A model generated the notes under the pieces. That model ran no database searches and was not told the DNA's origin. It was given only the letters and a program-made list of their open reading frames with translations. Positions 21,467-31,669 of a stretch of 55,000 bases of DNA are shown one piece after another. The translations under genes were made by a program, and so were the position numbers. Numbering within the stretch: position 1 is the first letter of the stretch; every line of letters starts with the position of its first letter. Source of the stretch: Penaeus vannamei (Eukaryota > Arthropoda > Malacostraca > Decapoda > Penaeidae). Location: assembly GCF_042767895.1 (NCBI RefSeq), contig NC_091571.1:25621823-25676822 (forward strand), given 5' to 3'.

Positions 21467-22993
21467 TTAGAATGTAAAAGTAGCGTGACTGCCACCACCC
21501 ATTTAATTGCCGTATGGGAACGGATGTTGTTTGTGGGAAGAGGGATATTGTAGAAGGCGATGCAGGAAAGGAGCGATAGATTGTGTGGATGTGTGTGGTG
21601 CGTGTGTGTGGTGTATATGGTTGTTGCGAGAATATAAAGGTCGGTATGCCTGAGTTAAGCCGAGGAGTGGCGTGTGTGGGGATAAATCTCCAACGCAATT
21701 AGTAAAGTAATCACTATCATTAGTTATGATTTCCACTGATACTCTTCTTTCCCATCACAAGTTTAGGGGAAAACTCAAGATCATACGTAAAATGATTTAT
21801 TAAAATGATAAAAGATAAAACAATAAAACGACATTAAAACGATAAAACGACAATGAACAATAAAACACTGAACAAAACGATAAAACACTGAACACAACGA
21901 TAAAATACTGACCACAATGATAAAACACTGAATAATAAAATCAACACATTCAACGGTAAACTAATTTAAAAGAAAGCACTGGTAAAATCACATAGAAGAA
22001 ATAAAAACCATAAATGGACTGGCACCGAAATCACCAGGTCACTTCTCCGAACAAATAACTTGGCAAACTTCTCTCACCTCCTATAGTGAGGTACCTCCAC
22101 AACCACTTATCTTAGAAAAAGGGGAATGCCCGTTCCGGGGTTCCCTCACAAGCAGTCAGAGTCATGACCATCCCCGAGTTAGTCTCTTTTACATCCCACG
22201 CATTTCTTACGCGGGAGTAAGCGAAAATCAGGGTTTCCCTCTAATACTAAACTGATAAAATTCATGTTAAAATCCAATAAAACTATAAAAAAGGAAATAC
22301 TTCTATAATAGAACTTGATAAATATATAATTAACTAATGAAATCGAAATAAAAAATTTACGTTAAAAGAACCATCGTATCAGTCATGGCCATATGTAAAA
22401 TCTGATGAATTAAAAGTAGGAAATAAAAGTAATTAAAAGCAACCCATTATAAAGAAGAGAAATAAAATATGACTAAAAAAAATGAAATGAATAGGGTTCT
22501 GATTTCATTATTAAAATTGAAATAAAATAATAAATATGTTTAAACGTTAAAGCTTACCGAGGGTTCAAATCCATCTGAGGTTGTGATGTAGGAGGTGAGA
22601 AAGGTGCCTCGAAAAATCATACGAAATAGGTTTATTAAAATAATAATAAAAGGTTCTGCTGTGGCAACACGCCGCGCGCGAGCATCCTCTTCACTGGCAG
22701 GGATAAACAGTTCGTTCTTTAGGCTTCGGCGAAGTATGGACGGCCGAAGTCTGTGGCTTATCAAAGAGGGTGGATGCAAGCGAGATGATGCCCATTCCCA
22801 ATAGTCTCCCCAATAGTTTCATGTGGAAGTAAAGGTCAAAATGTCGCCACTTCATGGCTAAGTGTAGTGTTGCCACCCCGGGTTCATCTATTTTCAATAC
22901 CAGGTCTGTGGGAGAGGTTAAAAATGAGAGGAGATTTCGGGATTTTCGTATTTCCTGAGTGAGACGACGTATTTAGCGACGTCGTCCACTACA
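21467..22993 (-). mobile_element. Right LTR (5' LTR of gypsy copy 2), end deleted
   Basis: This is the same LTR as at 14,473-16,025. It ends on the right with gtcgtccactaca. About 35 bp are missing at its leader-side edge: gcgcagt is followed directly by tagaatgtaaaag, whereas the other two copies read tgtagtgaactgcgattaca and more in between. That edge is the U5 end beside the primer-binding site. It also holds small insertions, such as cctatagtgaggtac near 22,080 and an extra GTGTGTG unit near 21,600. Confidence 0.9.
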
Positions 22994-23084
22994 CAGTTTG
23001 CTTAGCGGAGGAGGGTAGGGGAGGGGAGGGATGGGCGGAGCGCATGAAATTATGTCTGTCCGCCACGGTGTCCAGCAACCTACC
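22994..23084. other. Flank of the LTR array, purine-rich
   Basis: Short unassigned stretch with a G-rich part (ggagggtaggggaggggagg). The five bases next to the LTR (cagtt) do not match those left of the array (ccatt), so no target duplication is seen. Confidence 0.5.
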
Positions 23085-23390
23085 CTTATGTAGACTTCTC
23101 TGTGCATCGTGCGTTTCACACTTTCAGTCGCCCAGCCGCGAGGTTTGACAGCTCACCGGCCATTCAGTGACAGAAAGCCAGTTAGAAATATTGCGTTTCC
23201 AGTGTTGTGTTGATTCTAGGTTATTTTTAAGACGTACAGTGGCAACGAAGAATAATTAGTAACCATCCCCGTTAAATATCTGGGCCCATCAAAAAACCCA
23301 AATGCCGAAGAAAGTGATTAAAATCAAGCAACCCAGACGGTAGAAAAGAAGCGAACGAAAGTTTGATATTTCCGGATATAAAGGCATTTG
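23085..23390 (+). repeat. LIR family, copy E
   Basis: This partial copy of the repeat family seen at 2.5-7 kb contains gtgacagaaagccagttaga, gtgttgtgttgattctaggt, tatctgggcccatcaa and gccgaagaaagtgatt. It ends at ataaaggcattt, the point where copies A and C continue with gtatgtagctctatc, so it is truncated there. Confidence 0.75.
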
Positions 23391-23735
23391 CCCTCCACCC
23401 ACTTCCTCCTATACCCTCCCAACATACCCCACCCTCTCTACCGCTCCCACGTGAATACTCGCACGAATCCCCTCTGTCACAACAGTGTCCTTCTCCAAAC
23501 ATTCTTCCTGATACTTCACCACCTTCCTCATCCCCCGAATTATCCTCCTCCTCCAACAGCCACCTCTGTTGTCCTTGAACAATGTCCCTATTCCTTCCCC
23601 ACACACAAATACAATGCAATTCACTCGATCGCTCTACCTCCTTAACCTTTCCCAGTTTACTCATCCCTGCTCTACCTCATTTACTTCCCTTTTCATTACC
23701 TTACTTTCCTATAACACGCTCTAATCTTACGAAAG
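23391..23735 (+). mobile_element. Fragment of LINE ORF1 C-terminus
   Basis: From accctctctaccgctcccac onward this is nearly the same as 33,300-33,525 in the larger LINE piece downstream. It encodes the Pro/Ser-rich end of ORF1 and then turns into a pyrimidine-rich segment that also occurs at 24,190-24,330. There is no open frame of note. Confidence 0.7.
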
Positions 23736-24130
23736 TATTTCCCAAAGCCGGTATTATTATTACTTCATATTTTTCATCAATGTGCTAGTGTACTATTAGT
23801 AGTAAGAAACAGAAATGTTCGTATGTAACCCTGTTTTATCTTTGTGTTCTATTTTAATATATGTTTTTGTAAATCTAGAATTTGTAATTACCACTATATT
23901 CGTATCTTAGACTATTTTATGCAATATATGTCTTATCCTCATAATGTTCACTTATCATTAGGTCATGTTTTGTAAACATTTCTTTGTCAGTCTTATGTTT
24001 TCGTGTTGAGATTTTGTAAGTTATACCCATAACCAAAAAGCTCTGTCAAACCCTGTACATTCTGTGTAAAATGACTAGCTCTGTAAACAAGATATGACCA
24101 AACATATTATTTCAATTTCAATTTCAATTA
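23736..24130 (+). mobile_element. Probable LINE 3' UTR with ATTTCA tail
   Basis: An AT-rich stretch ends ctgtaaacaagatatgacca, then tattatttcaatttcaattt and a final caatta, with three ATTTCA units at 24,109-24,128. Short tandem repeats at the 3' end instead of poly-A are typical of some CR1/L2-like LINEs. It separates two copies of the same pyrimidine-rich LINE fragment, so it probably inserted between them or took part in a duplication. Confidence 0.5.
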
Positions 24131-24430
24131 CTCGGATATTCTCCTACTTTTCAACAGCCATCTATTTTTCCTTGAACATTTTCCCTATGCCTTCCCCAGT
24201 GACAGATACCATATAATTCACTCTATCACCCTACCTCCTTAACCCTCTGCTTTCTGCTGATCTCTGCTCAAGTTCACTAACATCCTCTTTTCCCTTTTCA
24301 CTACCATATTATCCTATAATACTCTAATCTTTGACATCTAACACATTTTATCGTAGTCTTTAACTTTCCTTTGCCCTTTCCGACACTTTACCTTAGTGCT
24401 CTATGACCTTTGATGTCTAGCGCATTTATT
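24131..24430 (+). mobile_element. Second copy of the LINE ORF1-end fragment
   Basis: 24,140-24,340 parallels 23,540-23,735 and 33,430-33,530: tttttccttgaacattttcc, tgccttccccagtgacagat, then a pyrimidine-rich tract. It is more diverged than the 23.4-kb copy. It runs into the start of the Gmr1-type gag without a clear LTR. Confidence 0.55.
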
Positions 24431-24484
24431 TGTTTTAAACATTAAACATTAGTGTAAGGAGAGATTCATTTAAATTTCAGGTTA

Positions 24485-25245
24485 GGAATGAGTTGATTAA
24501 GTATATGGTGGATGATGGTTTGTTAGATGCCAGCGCACTTGCATACGTCGAAAATGGCAGGGTTAGGATAAGAGCTGAAACTACAGAATGAATATCGCAA
24601 GTGTGAACTAGATATACAGAGAGAAATTAGATTAAAAGAGTTAGAGCTCAAAGGGGCGTCACTCGCTGCTGTGCCGTTTAATATCACTGCCAATGCGAAA
24701 TTGGTTCCATTTCAAGAGATTGCTGTTGACAATTACTTCCGATATTTTGAGAAAATAACCGCTTAAAGTTCCGTAACCTGCGGAAAAGAGACAATCAGTT
24801 TTTTTTTCTTTTAGATTTTGATAGATAAAGATGGTTTGCTTGCTCGTTGGTGTGAGAGTGAGAAAGTAGATAATGATTATGATAAACTATATCCACAAAT
24901 TCTTGTAAAAGAATTTAAGAAATGTCTACCTGTCCGAATTAAGTTGTATTTAAATGAAAACAGGGTAAAGGTGTTAGATGAAGCTGCCAGAAAGGCAGAG
25001 CATTATGCTTTGATCCACAGAAATGTTGAGGGTCCAAAGTGTTGTAAAATCACAACCCACTCCCCTGACAGGTAAGAATGAATTTAAAGGTGATAAGAGA
25101 GAGACCGCCAGTCCTGGTCATAACTCCAGTCATGATAAAAAGAAATCAGTGAGATGCTATAAGTGCAAGTCGTTGGGTCATACTGGTTGCTGGTTCTTAA
25201 AAGAAGTCCAAGGACGTTCCCGTAGCTCTTGTCAGTACTAGATTT
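24485..25245 (+). pseudogene. Gmr1-like element: gag
   Basis: The N-terminus reads ELIKYMVDDGLLD (24,490-24,530) and ends at a stop. A shifted frame continues with KCELDIQREIRLKELELKG and VPFQEIAVDNYFRYFEK (to 24,765). A segment of the capsid is then missing. 24,830-25,060 gives DGLLARWCESEKV and AARKAEHYALIH, the SCAN-like capsid part. The zinc knuckle at about 25,155-25,195 is CYKCKSLGHTGCW, where the last cysteine comes after two residues instead of four, so it is probably damaged. Confidence 0.75.
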
Positions 25246-25640
25246 AAGGATGTAAAAAGTCCAGTAGATGTCAGTTTACTTCTTGATACAAATGGCTTTA
25301 GCAATGTAAGGGATGAATTCAATCCGTTTTGCTCAGAATGAAGTGTATTCCTGGTTAGTGACGATAGTGTGAAAATCCTATAGTAATATTAAGAGATACA
25401 ACGGCGTTGCGGTCACTCCTCTTGGAAGGTGTATTGCCGCTAGCGGGAAAACCGGACGTTGAGTGTGGGCATCTGATTGCTCCGTTATGCAAGGTTCATC
25501 TCAAATCTCATTTCTGTGATAAAGAAGTAGTTGTGGGAGTAGTACCTAAATTACCCATAGAAGATGCATCATTTATATTGGCAAATGACTTGGCAGGAGA
25601 GGAGGTATGTGCCAAACCCAAATTAATGTAACCATTCTTA
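25246..25640 (+). pseudogene. Gmr1-like element: protease, active site lost
   Basis: The protease is read from about 25,376 (PIVILRDTTALRSLLLEGVL) through VEDASFI-like text (PIEDASFILANDLAGEEV) to 25,610. The catalytic D-S/T-G triad appears at 25,395-25,403 as D-T-T, so the essential glycine is gone. An upstream stretch (25,262-25,330) is in frame but ends at a stop before the active site. Family resemblance to Gmr1-type proteases is by motif and position. Confidence 0.7.
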
Positions 25641-26078
25641 GTACTCCAGACCTAAACGATGGTGAACAGCTTGCAGAAGGAGACATGGGCATGTTCCCTG
25701 CCTGCGCAGTCACGAGGGCCATGCGGGAGGCTGGGCGCGTCGGGCACGACCCTCCCACGGTAGCTCGTGGGAGTCAGTGCGTAATTGATAAGAACAAGGT
25801 ATGTGGTGATGAAAATGGCGCGAGAGTTGACGATAGAGCTTCATTGCTATGCCACGAGAATGATGCTGGTGATGACAAGCTAAGTGTCTTCCCCGTTGAT
25901 AAAGGGAGGCTTGTAGATAAGCAAAAATGTGACGCAGAACTGTGTAAGATTGCTGAATTAGCTGGGCCAGAAACTGAGGTTTCAGATGTACCTGCGGATA
26001 ACCATAAGAAGGGTGGCGTCTTGAGAAAATGGAGGCCTCGTCACGCGGGCGCGGGAGACGAGTGGCACGTGGTGCTCC
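25641..26078 (+). pseudogene. Gmr1-like element: protease-integrase linker
   Basis: One open frame runs from 25,607 to the insertion at about 26,080. It includes PACAVTRAMREAG, an acidic middle part and VLRKWRPRHAG followed by EWHVV, the text that comes right before the integrase zinc finger in Gmr1-like elements. Removing the insertion and one copy of the imperfect 8-bp flank would let the reading frame run on into 27,167, which supports the insertion being secondary. Confidence 0.7.
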
Positions 26079-26335
26079 TGGGCACGTATCCACCAAAGGT
26101 CTCAGACAATTCTGAGACTAAATTTGAGAAGTGTCGGAGGAAAAAAATAGGTCCGTCGTTTGTTTTCATCGTTGGTCGGCGCTTATTTAATTTCATATTT
26201 ATTAATACATAATACTGTTTGCAAACATGTGTCTTTGGCAAAATACTCTCTCGTGCTGGCACAACACACGCAAATAAATTAATACACAAGAAAAACAAAA
26301 ACAAAGCGATAAAAATGTGAAGATGGCCTTTGCTG

Positions 26336-27008
<673 letters not shown>

Positions 27009-27010
27009 AA

Positions 27011-27078
<68 letters not shown>
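27009..27078. repeat. (AT)n microsatellite
   Basis: About 68 bp of AT dinucleotides with one G, directly joined to the AC array. Confidence 0.98.
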
Positions 27079-27082
<4 letters not shown>

Positions 27083-27166
27083 CAAACGACGGACCAGTTT
27101 TTTCTCCGACACTTCTCAAATTTAGTCTCAGAATTGTCTGAGACCCTTCGTGGAGACGTGCCCTGG

Positions 27167-28230
27167 TCGTTGTTCTAACATCTTACAGGTCGCAGATCTT
27201 GCTCATAATTCACCATTGTCGGGTCATGTGGGTATTAACAAAACATGCAGAAAAATAATGAACCATTTCTATTGGCCGGGGTTACGTAATTTGAATTATT
27301 GTAAATCGTGCCATTAGTGCCAGGTCATGGGAAGGCCTATCCAGAAGATCCCTGTAGCGCCCTTATATCAGATTCCTGCGATCTCTTAACCATTTTAGTC
27401 ATGTAATTAGACTCTGTTGACCCGCTTCTCAAGACAGTCTGGTAATAATTACCTCCTCACTATGTGTTCTTCCACTCGATATCCTGAGGCGGTCCCATTA
27501 CGTCAAGACAGTAACTTCCTCTAAGGCATTCCAGGCAGCCATGCAACGGATGAGCGTACAGCATCAGGTGTCAAGCGCCTGCCACCCGGAGTCGCAGGGC
27601 GCGCTGGAGAGATTCCACCAAACATTGAAAAACATGGCACGCATTTACTGTCATGAGACAGATGAGCAGTAGGATGAAATGGTTCCGCTATTATTGTTTG
27701 CGGTTAGTGTGTGTGTGTGTGTGTCTGTGTCTGTGTCTGTGTGTGTTTGTGCGTCTGTGGCTGTGTGTGTGTGTGTGTTTGTGTGTGTGCGCGTGCGTGC
27801 GCGCGCATGATACTCTGGGGTTTAGCCCATTTGGGCTTGAGGTAAGAGGCCCACTAAAGATGTTGAAAGAAAGATGGTTAGACAATGATGATAGGTCTGA
27901 TATATTGAACCATGTAATGGACTTTCATTGAAACTCCACAGAGTATGTGAACTGGCAAGAGCGAACCTCGGTGAGGCTCAGAGACGGATGAAGACGCGGG
28001 ACGACAGTCACGATCTGTTTCACCAGGAGAAAAAATTCCTCCCCGTCCTTGGGCAGTCACTGAAGGCGCGTTATTTTGGACCATGTATCGTGGAGAAAAA
28101 GGTAAGTGGCCTTAATTATGTAATTCAGACTCCCGGTAAGCGTAAACAGTCATGACCTTGTCATATTAATCAGATAAAGAAATCTGCAGAACGCAATAAA
28201 ACCACCTGTAGAAGAGTTAGGATGGCAGTG
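27167..28230 (+). pseudogene. Gmr1-like element: integrase
   Basis: The zinc-binding part is VADLAHNSPLSGHVGINK (two His) and YCKSCH-stop-CQVMGR (two Cys, with a TAG at 27,316 between them). The core is heavily damaged. PEAVPLR is followed at once by QDSNF, so about 30-45 residues before the second catalytic acid are gone. The last acid is in GALERFHQTLKNMAR (27,600-27,640). After the GT repeat the frame resumes with DTLGFSPFGLE and KMLKERWLD. The C-terminal part (27,940-28,150) includes KARYFGPCIVEKKVSGLNYV, a GPY/F-like module. It precedes the RT, unlike in most Ty3/gypsy elements. Confidence 0.8.
27707..27806 (+). repeat. (GT)n repeat inside the integrase reading frame
   Basis: About 100 bp of GT with TCT and GC interruptions lies between LLFAV and HDTLGFSPF. 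The frame stays open on both sides and through the repeat, which would encode alternating Val/Cys and Leu. Confidence 0.95.
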
Positions 28231-28299
28231 CAGTTATGCTGAATGATGTGAAGAATGTTATTAGTAATTATGGCGAGAAAGATGATCCCTTTGTTGATG

Positions 28300-29190
28300 T
28301 GCCTCTCTAAATTCAGATATTCTTAATGACCTAGAAATTAAGTTTGCTCATCTGGATTCTTCTAAACAGCAACAGCTGACTAACTTTTGGATTTTTCTTG
28401 TCTGTTTTCTGACATTCCGGGTCGGACGAGGTTATTGCATCATGATATTGACATTGGTACTAATGGCCAAGTAAAGCAGCATCTATAGAGTAAACCCCAC
28501 AATAGGTATGCATATAAGATGAGGTCCGGTATATGTTAGAAAGCAAACTCATTGAGCACAGTGTTAGTGCTTGGAGTTCCCCATGCATACTAGTACTCAA
28601 GGCTGATGGTGGAATTCGCTTCTGCTCGGATTTTAGGAAGGTGAATACGCTAACGAGGGACAATTCTTATCCTATACCTCACATTGATGACTGCTTTGAC
28701 TAGGTGGGTGAGGCCAAGTATGTAACTAAGATTAATATGTTAAAGGAGTACTGACAAATCCCGATGACAGAAAGGGCGAAAGAAATATTTGTATGTGTGA
28801 CTTTCAATACTTTGTAATGCCGTTTGGTTTAAAAACAGCTCCCGCAGCCTTCCAGTCTTTAATCAGTGGTCTGATTTCAGGGTTAGATGGATGTAAAGCT
28901 TACCTGGATGACATAATAATTTACAGTGAAAACTGGGTGGAGCATCTGGAGAGACTGCAGGGCTCTCGGCAGCTAACCTAACGGCAGACCTTCGCATATG
29001 CGTGTGTAACTTACCTGGGATATGAAGTTGGCCAGGGGCAGGTCAAGCCTTTGAATAGCAAGATCGATGCAATAGAGAAGTTCCCAGCACCCAAGTCCAA
29101 GAAAGAGGTGGTGAGACTCATGTGAAAAAGCCTTTTAAGACAGTCAAAGCTATGCTGATATCTTCACCCATCCTCATTTCGCCTGACTTT
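28300..29190 (+). pseudogene. Gmr1-like element: reverse transcriptase
   Basis: Frames change often. Recognisable parts are SAWSSPC-like text (SVSAWSSPC at about 28,560-28,585), GGIRFCSDFRKVN (28,608-28,645), CDFQYFVMPFGLKTAPAAFQ (28,796-28,855) and the catalytic YLDDIIIYSE (28,901-28,930). Thumb residues follow with VTYLGYEVGQGQVKP (about 29,005-29,050), then IEKFPAPKSKKE. A deletion after this removes most of the segment leading to RNase H. Confidence 0.8.
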
Positions 29191-29560
29191 GAGAAGGGTT
29201 TCATCCTGTATGTAGACGCAAGCGACACGGGTGCTGTGGCTGTTATGTCAGGCTGATGCAGCTGGCGTTGACCATCCAATGTGTTATTTCTCCAAGAATT
29301 TTAATAAGCATCAGAGAAATTGTTCTACAATAGAGAGAGAAACACTTGCTTTGATTTTAGCTTTGAAGCACTTTGAAACTTGTTTGTATCCTACTAAGGA
29401 AGCTGTAAAGATTTATACAGACCATAATACATTAACTTTTATATCTAAAATGAGCTGTAAGAATCAAAGAATTCTGAGGTGGAGTTTAGAGCTTAAAAAA
29501 TACAACCTCAATGTTAACCACATCAAAGGAAAAGAAAATGTACTGGCTGATGCTTTGTAG
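29191..29560 (+). pseudogene. Gmr1-like element: RNase H
   Basis: Starting from LYVDASDTG (first acid, about 29,209-29,235), a frame change leads to HPMCYFSKNFNKHQ, then ERETLALILALKHFE (second acid), IYTDHNTLTFI (third acid) and LKKYNLNVNHIKGKENVLAD before a TAG at about 29,558. No integrase follows, which confirms that it lies upstream. Length is close to that of a normal RNase H domain. Confidence 0.85.
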
Positions 29561-30100
29561 AGAGGGTAGGCAACGTGTATTGGTTGCAAAATTGTAACTT
29601 GCAGTAGATAATAAGTCCGATTCTATATTGCATATTTTCTAATGTATATATAATAATATAATAATGCAGCAGCTAAGTTCCTGTCTCCTAAACCAATTAT
29701 ACGGCAGGTCAGGTGATGTACTACAGTCTTATTATTTCATGATATGGTCTACATAATGCATCATATAAAATGTATAAACATTTCAATAAAAGGAAAGTAA
29801 TATTTCTTTTTATTTTAAGGATTACATGGCTGCCCATTGACCTGTGCATGACCGTCAACTAACTGCATGACTTCTGCATGACCGCTTCACTCCGACTGCG
29901 ACGAACTTACGGGACCCGGAATACGTGGACGAGGTTCGGGTTTCGGTCTGGTCGACTCAACGGGATTGCATGGAGTGAGGCGAATGAGGGAGAACGACCT
30001 TGGACGGACTTAGGGAAGGAGGCGACTATGGCTGGTCGGTGGTCGGCGGAGCCGGGTTATGGTTACGATAATTTACATTTATTTGTAAGTTGATCTAATT
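29561..30100. other. Possible 3' end of the Gmr1-like element; GC-rich island
   Basis: 29,560-29,830 is AT-rich. 29,835-30,075 is much richer in G and C than its surroundings and contains gcatgaccg twice. A 71-codon plus-strand frame at 29,878 is arginine- and glycine-rich and not recognisable. This may be LTR DNA, but without a partner copy I cannot show it. Confidence 0.35.
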
Positions 30101-31320
30101 TGACACCCTGTATTGGGGTATAGGTTTATTTCCATATGAATATTATTTCTTGTGTTACGTAAATGTTTTGTGGATGAAGTGACTTTCGTACATTTTGTTA
30201 TCCGTGATTGGTGTAAATACAAGTTAATCATAAAGTGGCTTTCTACTCCCCACCTTGCATACTTTATATTACTCAAGTCCACAATACTATATTAAGGGAA
30301 ACTAAAAGAAAATGATAAATAACAGAAGCTTCTATACAATGAGATGATTATAACATTAAATGAACAAACGGAACAGTGATGAGTACTGATTAATTAGTAA
30401 TTATAACAAGGCTTGAACAGAAGAACTAGCATATAAAACACTAATGATTGATATTAATGACTGCAACAGTTAAGATAACAACAATTAAGGAGATATTACA
30501 GCAGCATATGTACTTCCGAGTGGACTGTGAACTTGGAATTAAAAGAAACAAGTATATTTATATTGTATTACGCTTGACGCCAAATCATATAAACTTGGAT
30601 TGGGCTTTGTTATGCGCCCTGTTCTGCAACAACCGGCGTCTTTGTTAATGAAAGAAATCTACATAACGATATACACACACTAAAAAATACATGTACATAT
30701 ATTTTGAATATACATAGGCATTCATATATATATTTATATATATCACATATATATCATGTGTATATCTTTAACAGATCATTAGACCACATATTCTTTAGTA
30801 CTGGAAAATACAGTTCTCTTACATGACCTTAATAAAGTTTTACATAAAGATTTTAAAAGCAACCTTTTATAGGCCTTGGCCCAGTCCACACAAGGCGCGC
30901 TGATATCGCAGTTGCTAATTCGAACAGTTCCCAGATGCAGGGCCGGAATTCTACGGGAATTCGTCTGCTAAACGAAAAAAAGACGCTCGACGGATGATGT
31001 CCCCACGTACTTTTGTTTCAGTTGGCTATTGTTATTTTTATGACAACAGATGGTTTAAGGTAGGTGAAAATTATTCAAAGCAATATTAAGATATTTTCCT
31101 ATGTTCAAATATATCCAATAAAAATTGCTGAAACCATCCTGGTACGAACTGATATGTGGCGGAAATTTCATCTGATATCATCAGCTGGGTATCACCAAAG
31201 GTAAAGCCATAGTCCCATAGAGGGACTTCAAGCCTTCAGCTCTGCAACACACTTATTATGAATAGCTGTACATTGTTTAGATAAATCAAGTTTACAAGTT
31301 CAATGTCGCATTTTCTCAAG
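30101..31320. other. No gene seen; AT-rich
   Basis: Mostly AT-rich DNA with an ATATAT-like patch at 30,720-30,765. A small GC-richer stretch at 30,880-31,000 holds ggaattctacgggaattcgt, a short inverted repeat. I see no coding signal. Confidence 0.5.
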
Positions 31321-31377
31321 TAATACATACCTCCCAATACCTTGCTCATTGTCATGAGAGGGCTTAGGAGACGAAGA

Positions 31378-31419
31378 CTGAGGTCCAAGGTAGGGGTGAT
31401 CCCCTACCTTGGGCCTCAG
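31378..31419 (+). promoter_or_regulatory. 19-bp stem hairpin in the LINE 5' UTR
   Basis: ctgaggtccaaggtagggg, loop tgat, cccctaccttgggcctcag. The stem has one mismatch, which would be a G-U pair in RNA. It lies just before the pyrimidine-rich leader and may be a structured transcript start; that role is inference. Confidence 0.75.
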
Positions 31420-31669
31420 CCCTCACTTTAACTGATTTTGCTTGGTATTTTCTTCTCTCCTATCCACTTCCGTATCTTCTTTATTTCCTTCTATCCCATT
31501 CCTGATGTGTGAGAGCCGTGCTGAGAGGATGAAAGGCTTACTTAGTGTCAGTCACAGATGGCCTCCAAGAGCCATGGGCATGGTATTCCCTTGGGTGATT
31601 GCCAAGCCCTTACCCCTTATGGAGACCTTGAGGGGTAGACGGTTTCCTTTCCAAATTTTATTCAGGCTC

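Noticed and set aside
22994..23000. Target duplication around the LTR array
   Set aside because: The five bases outside the array (ccatt and cagtt) do not match.
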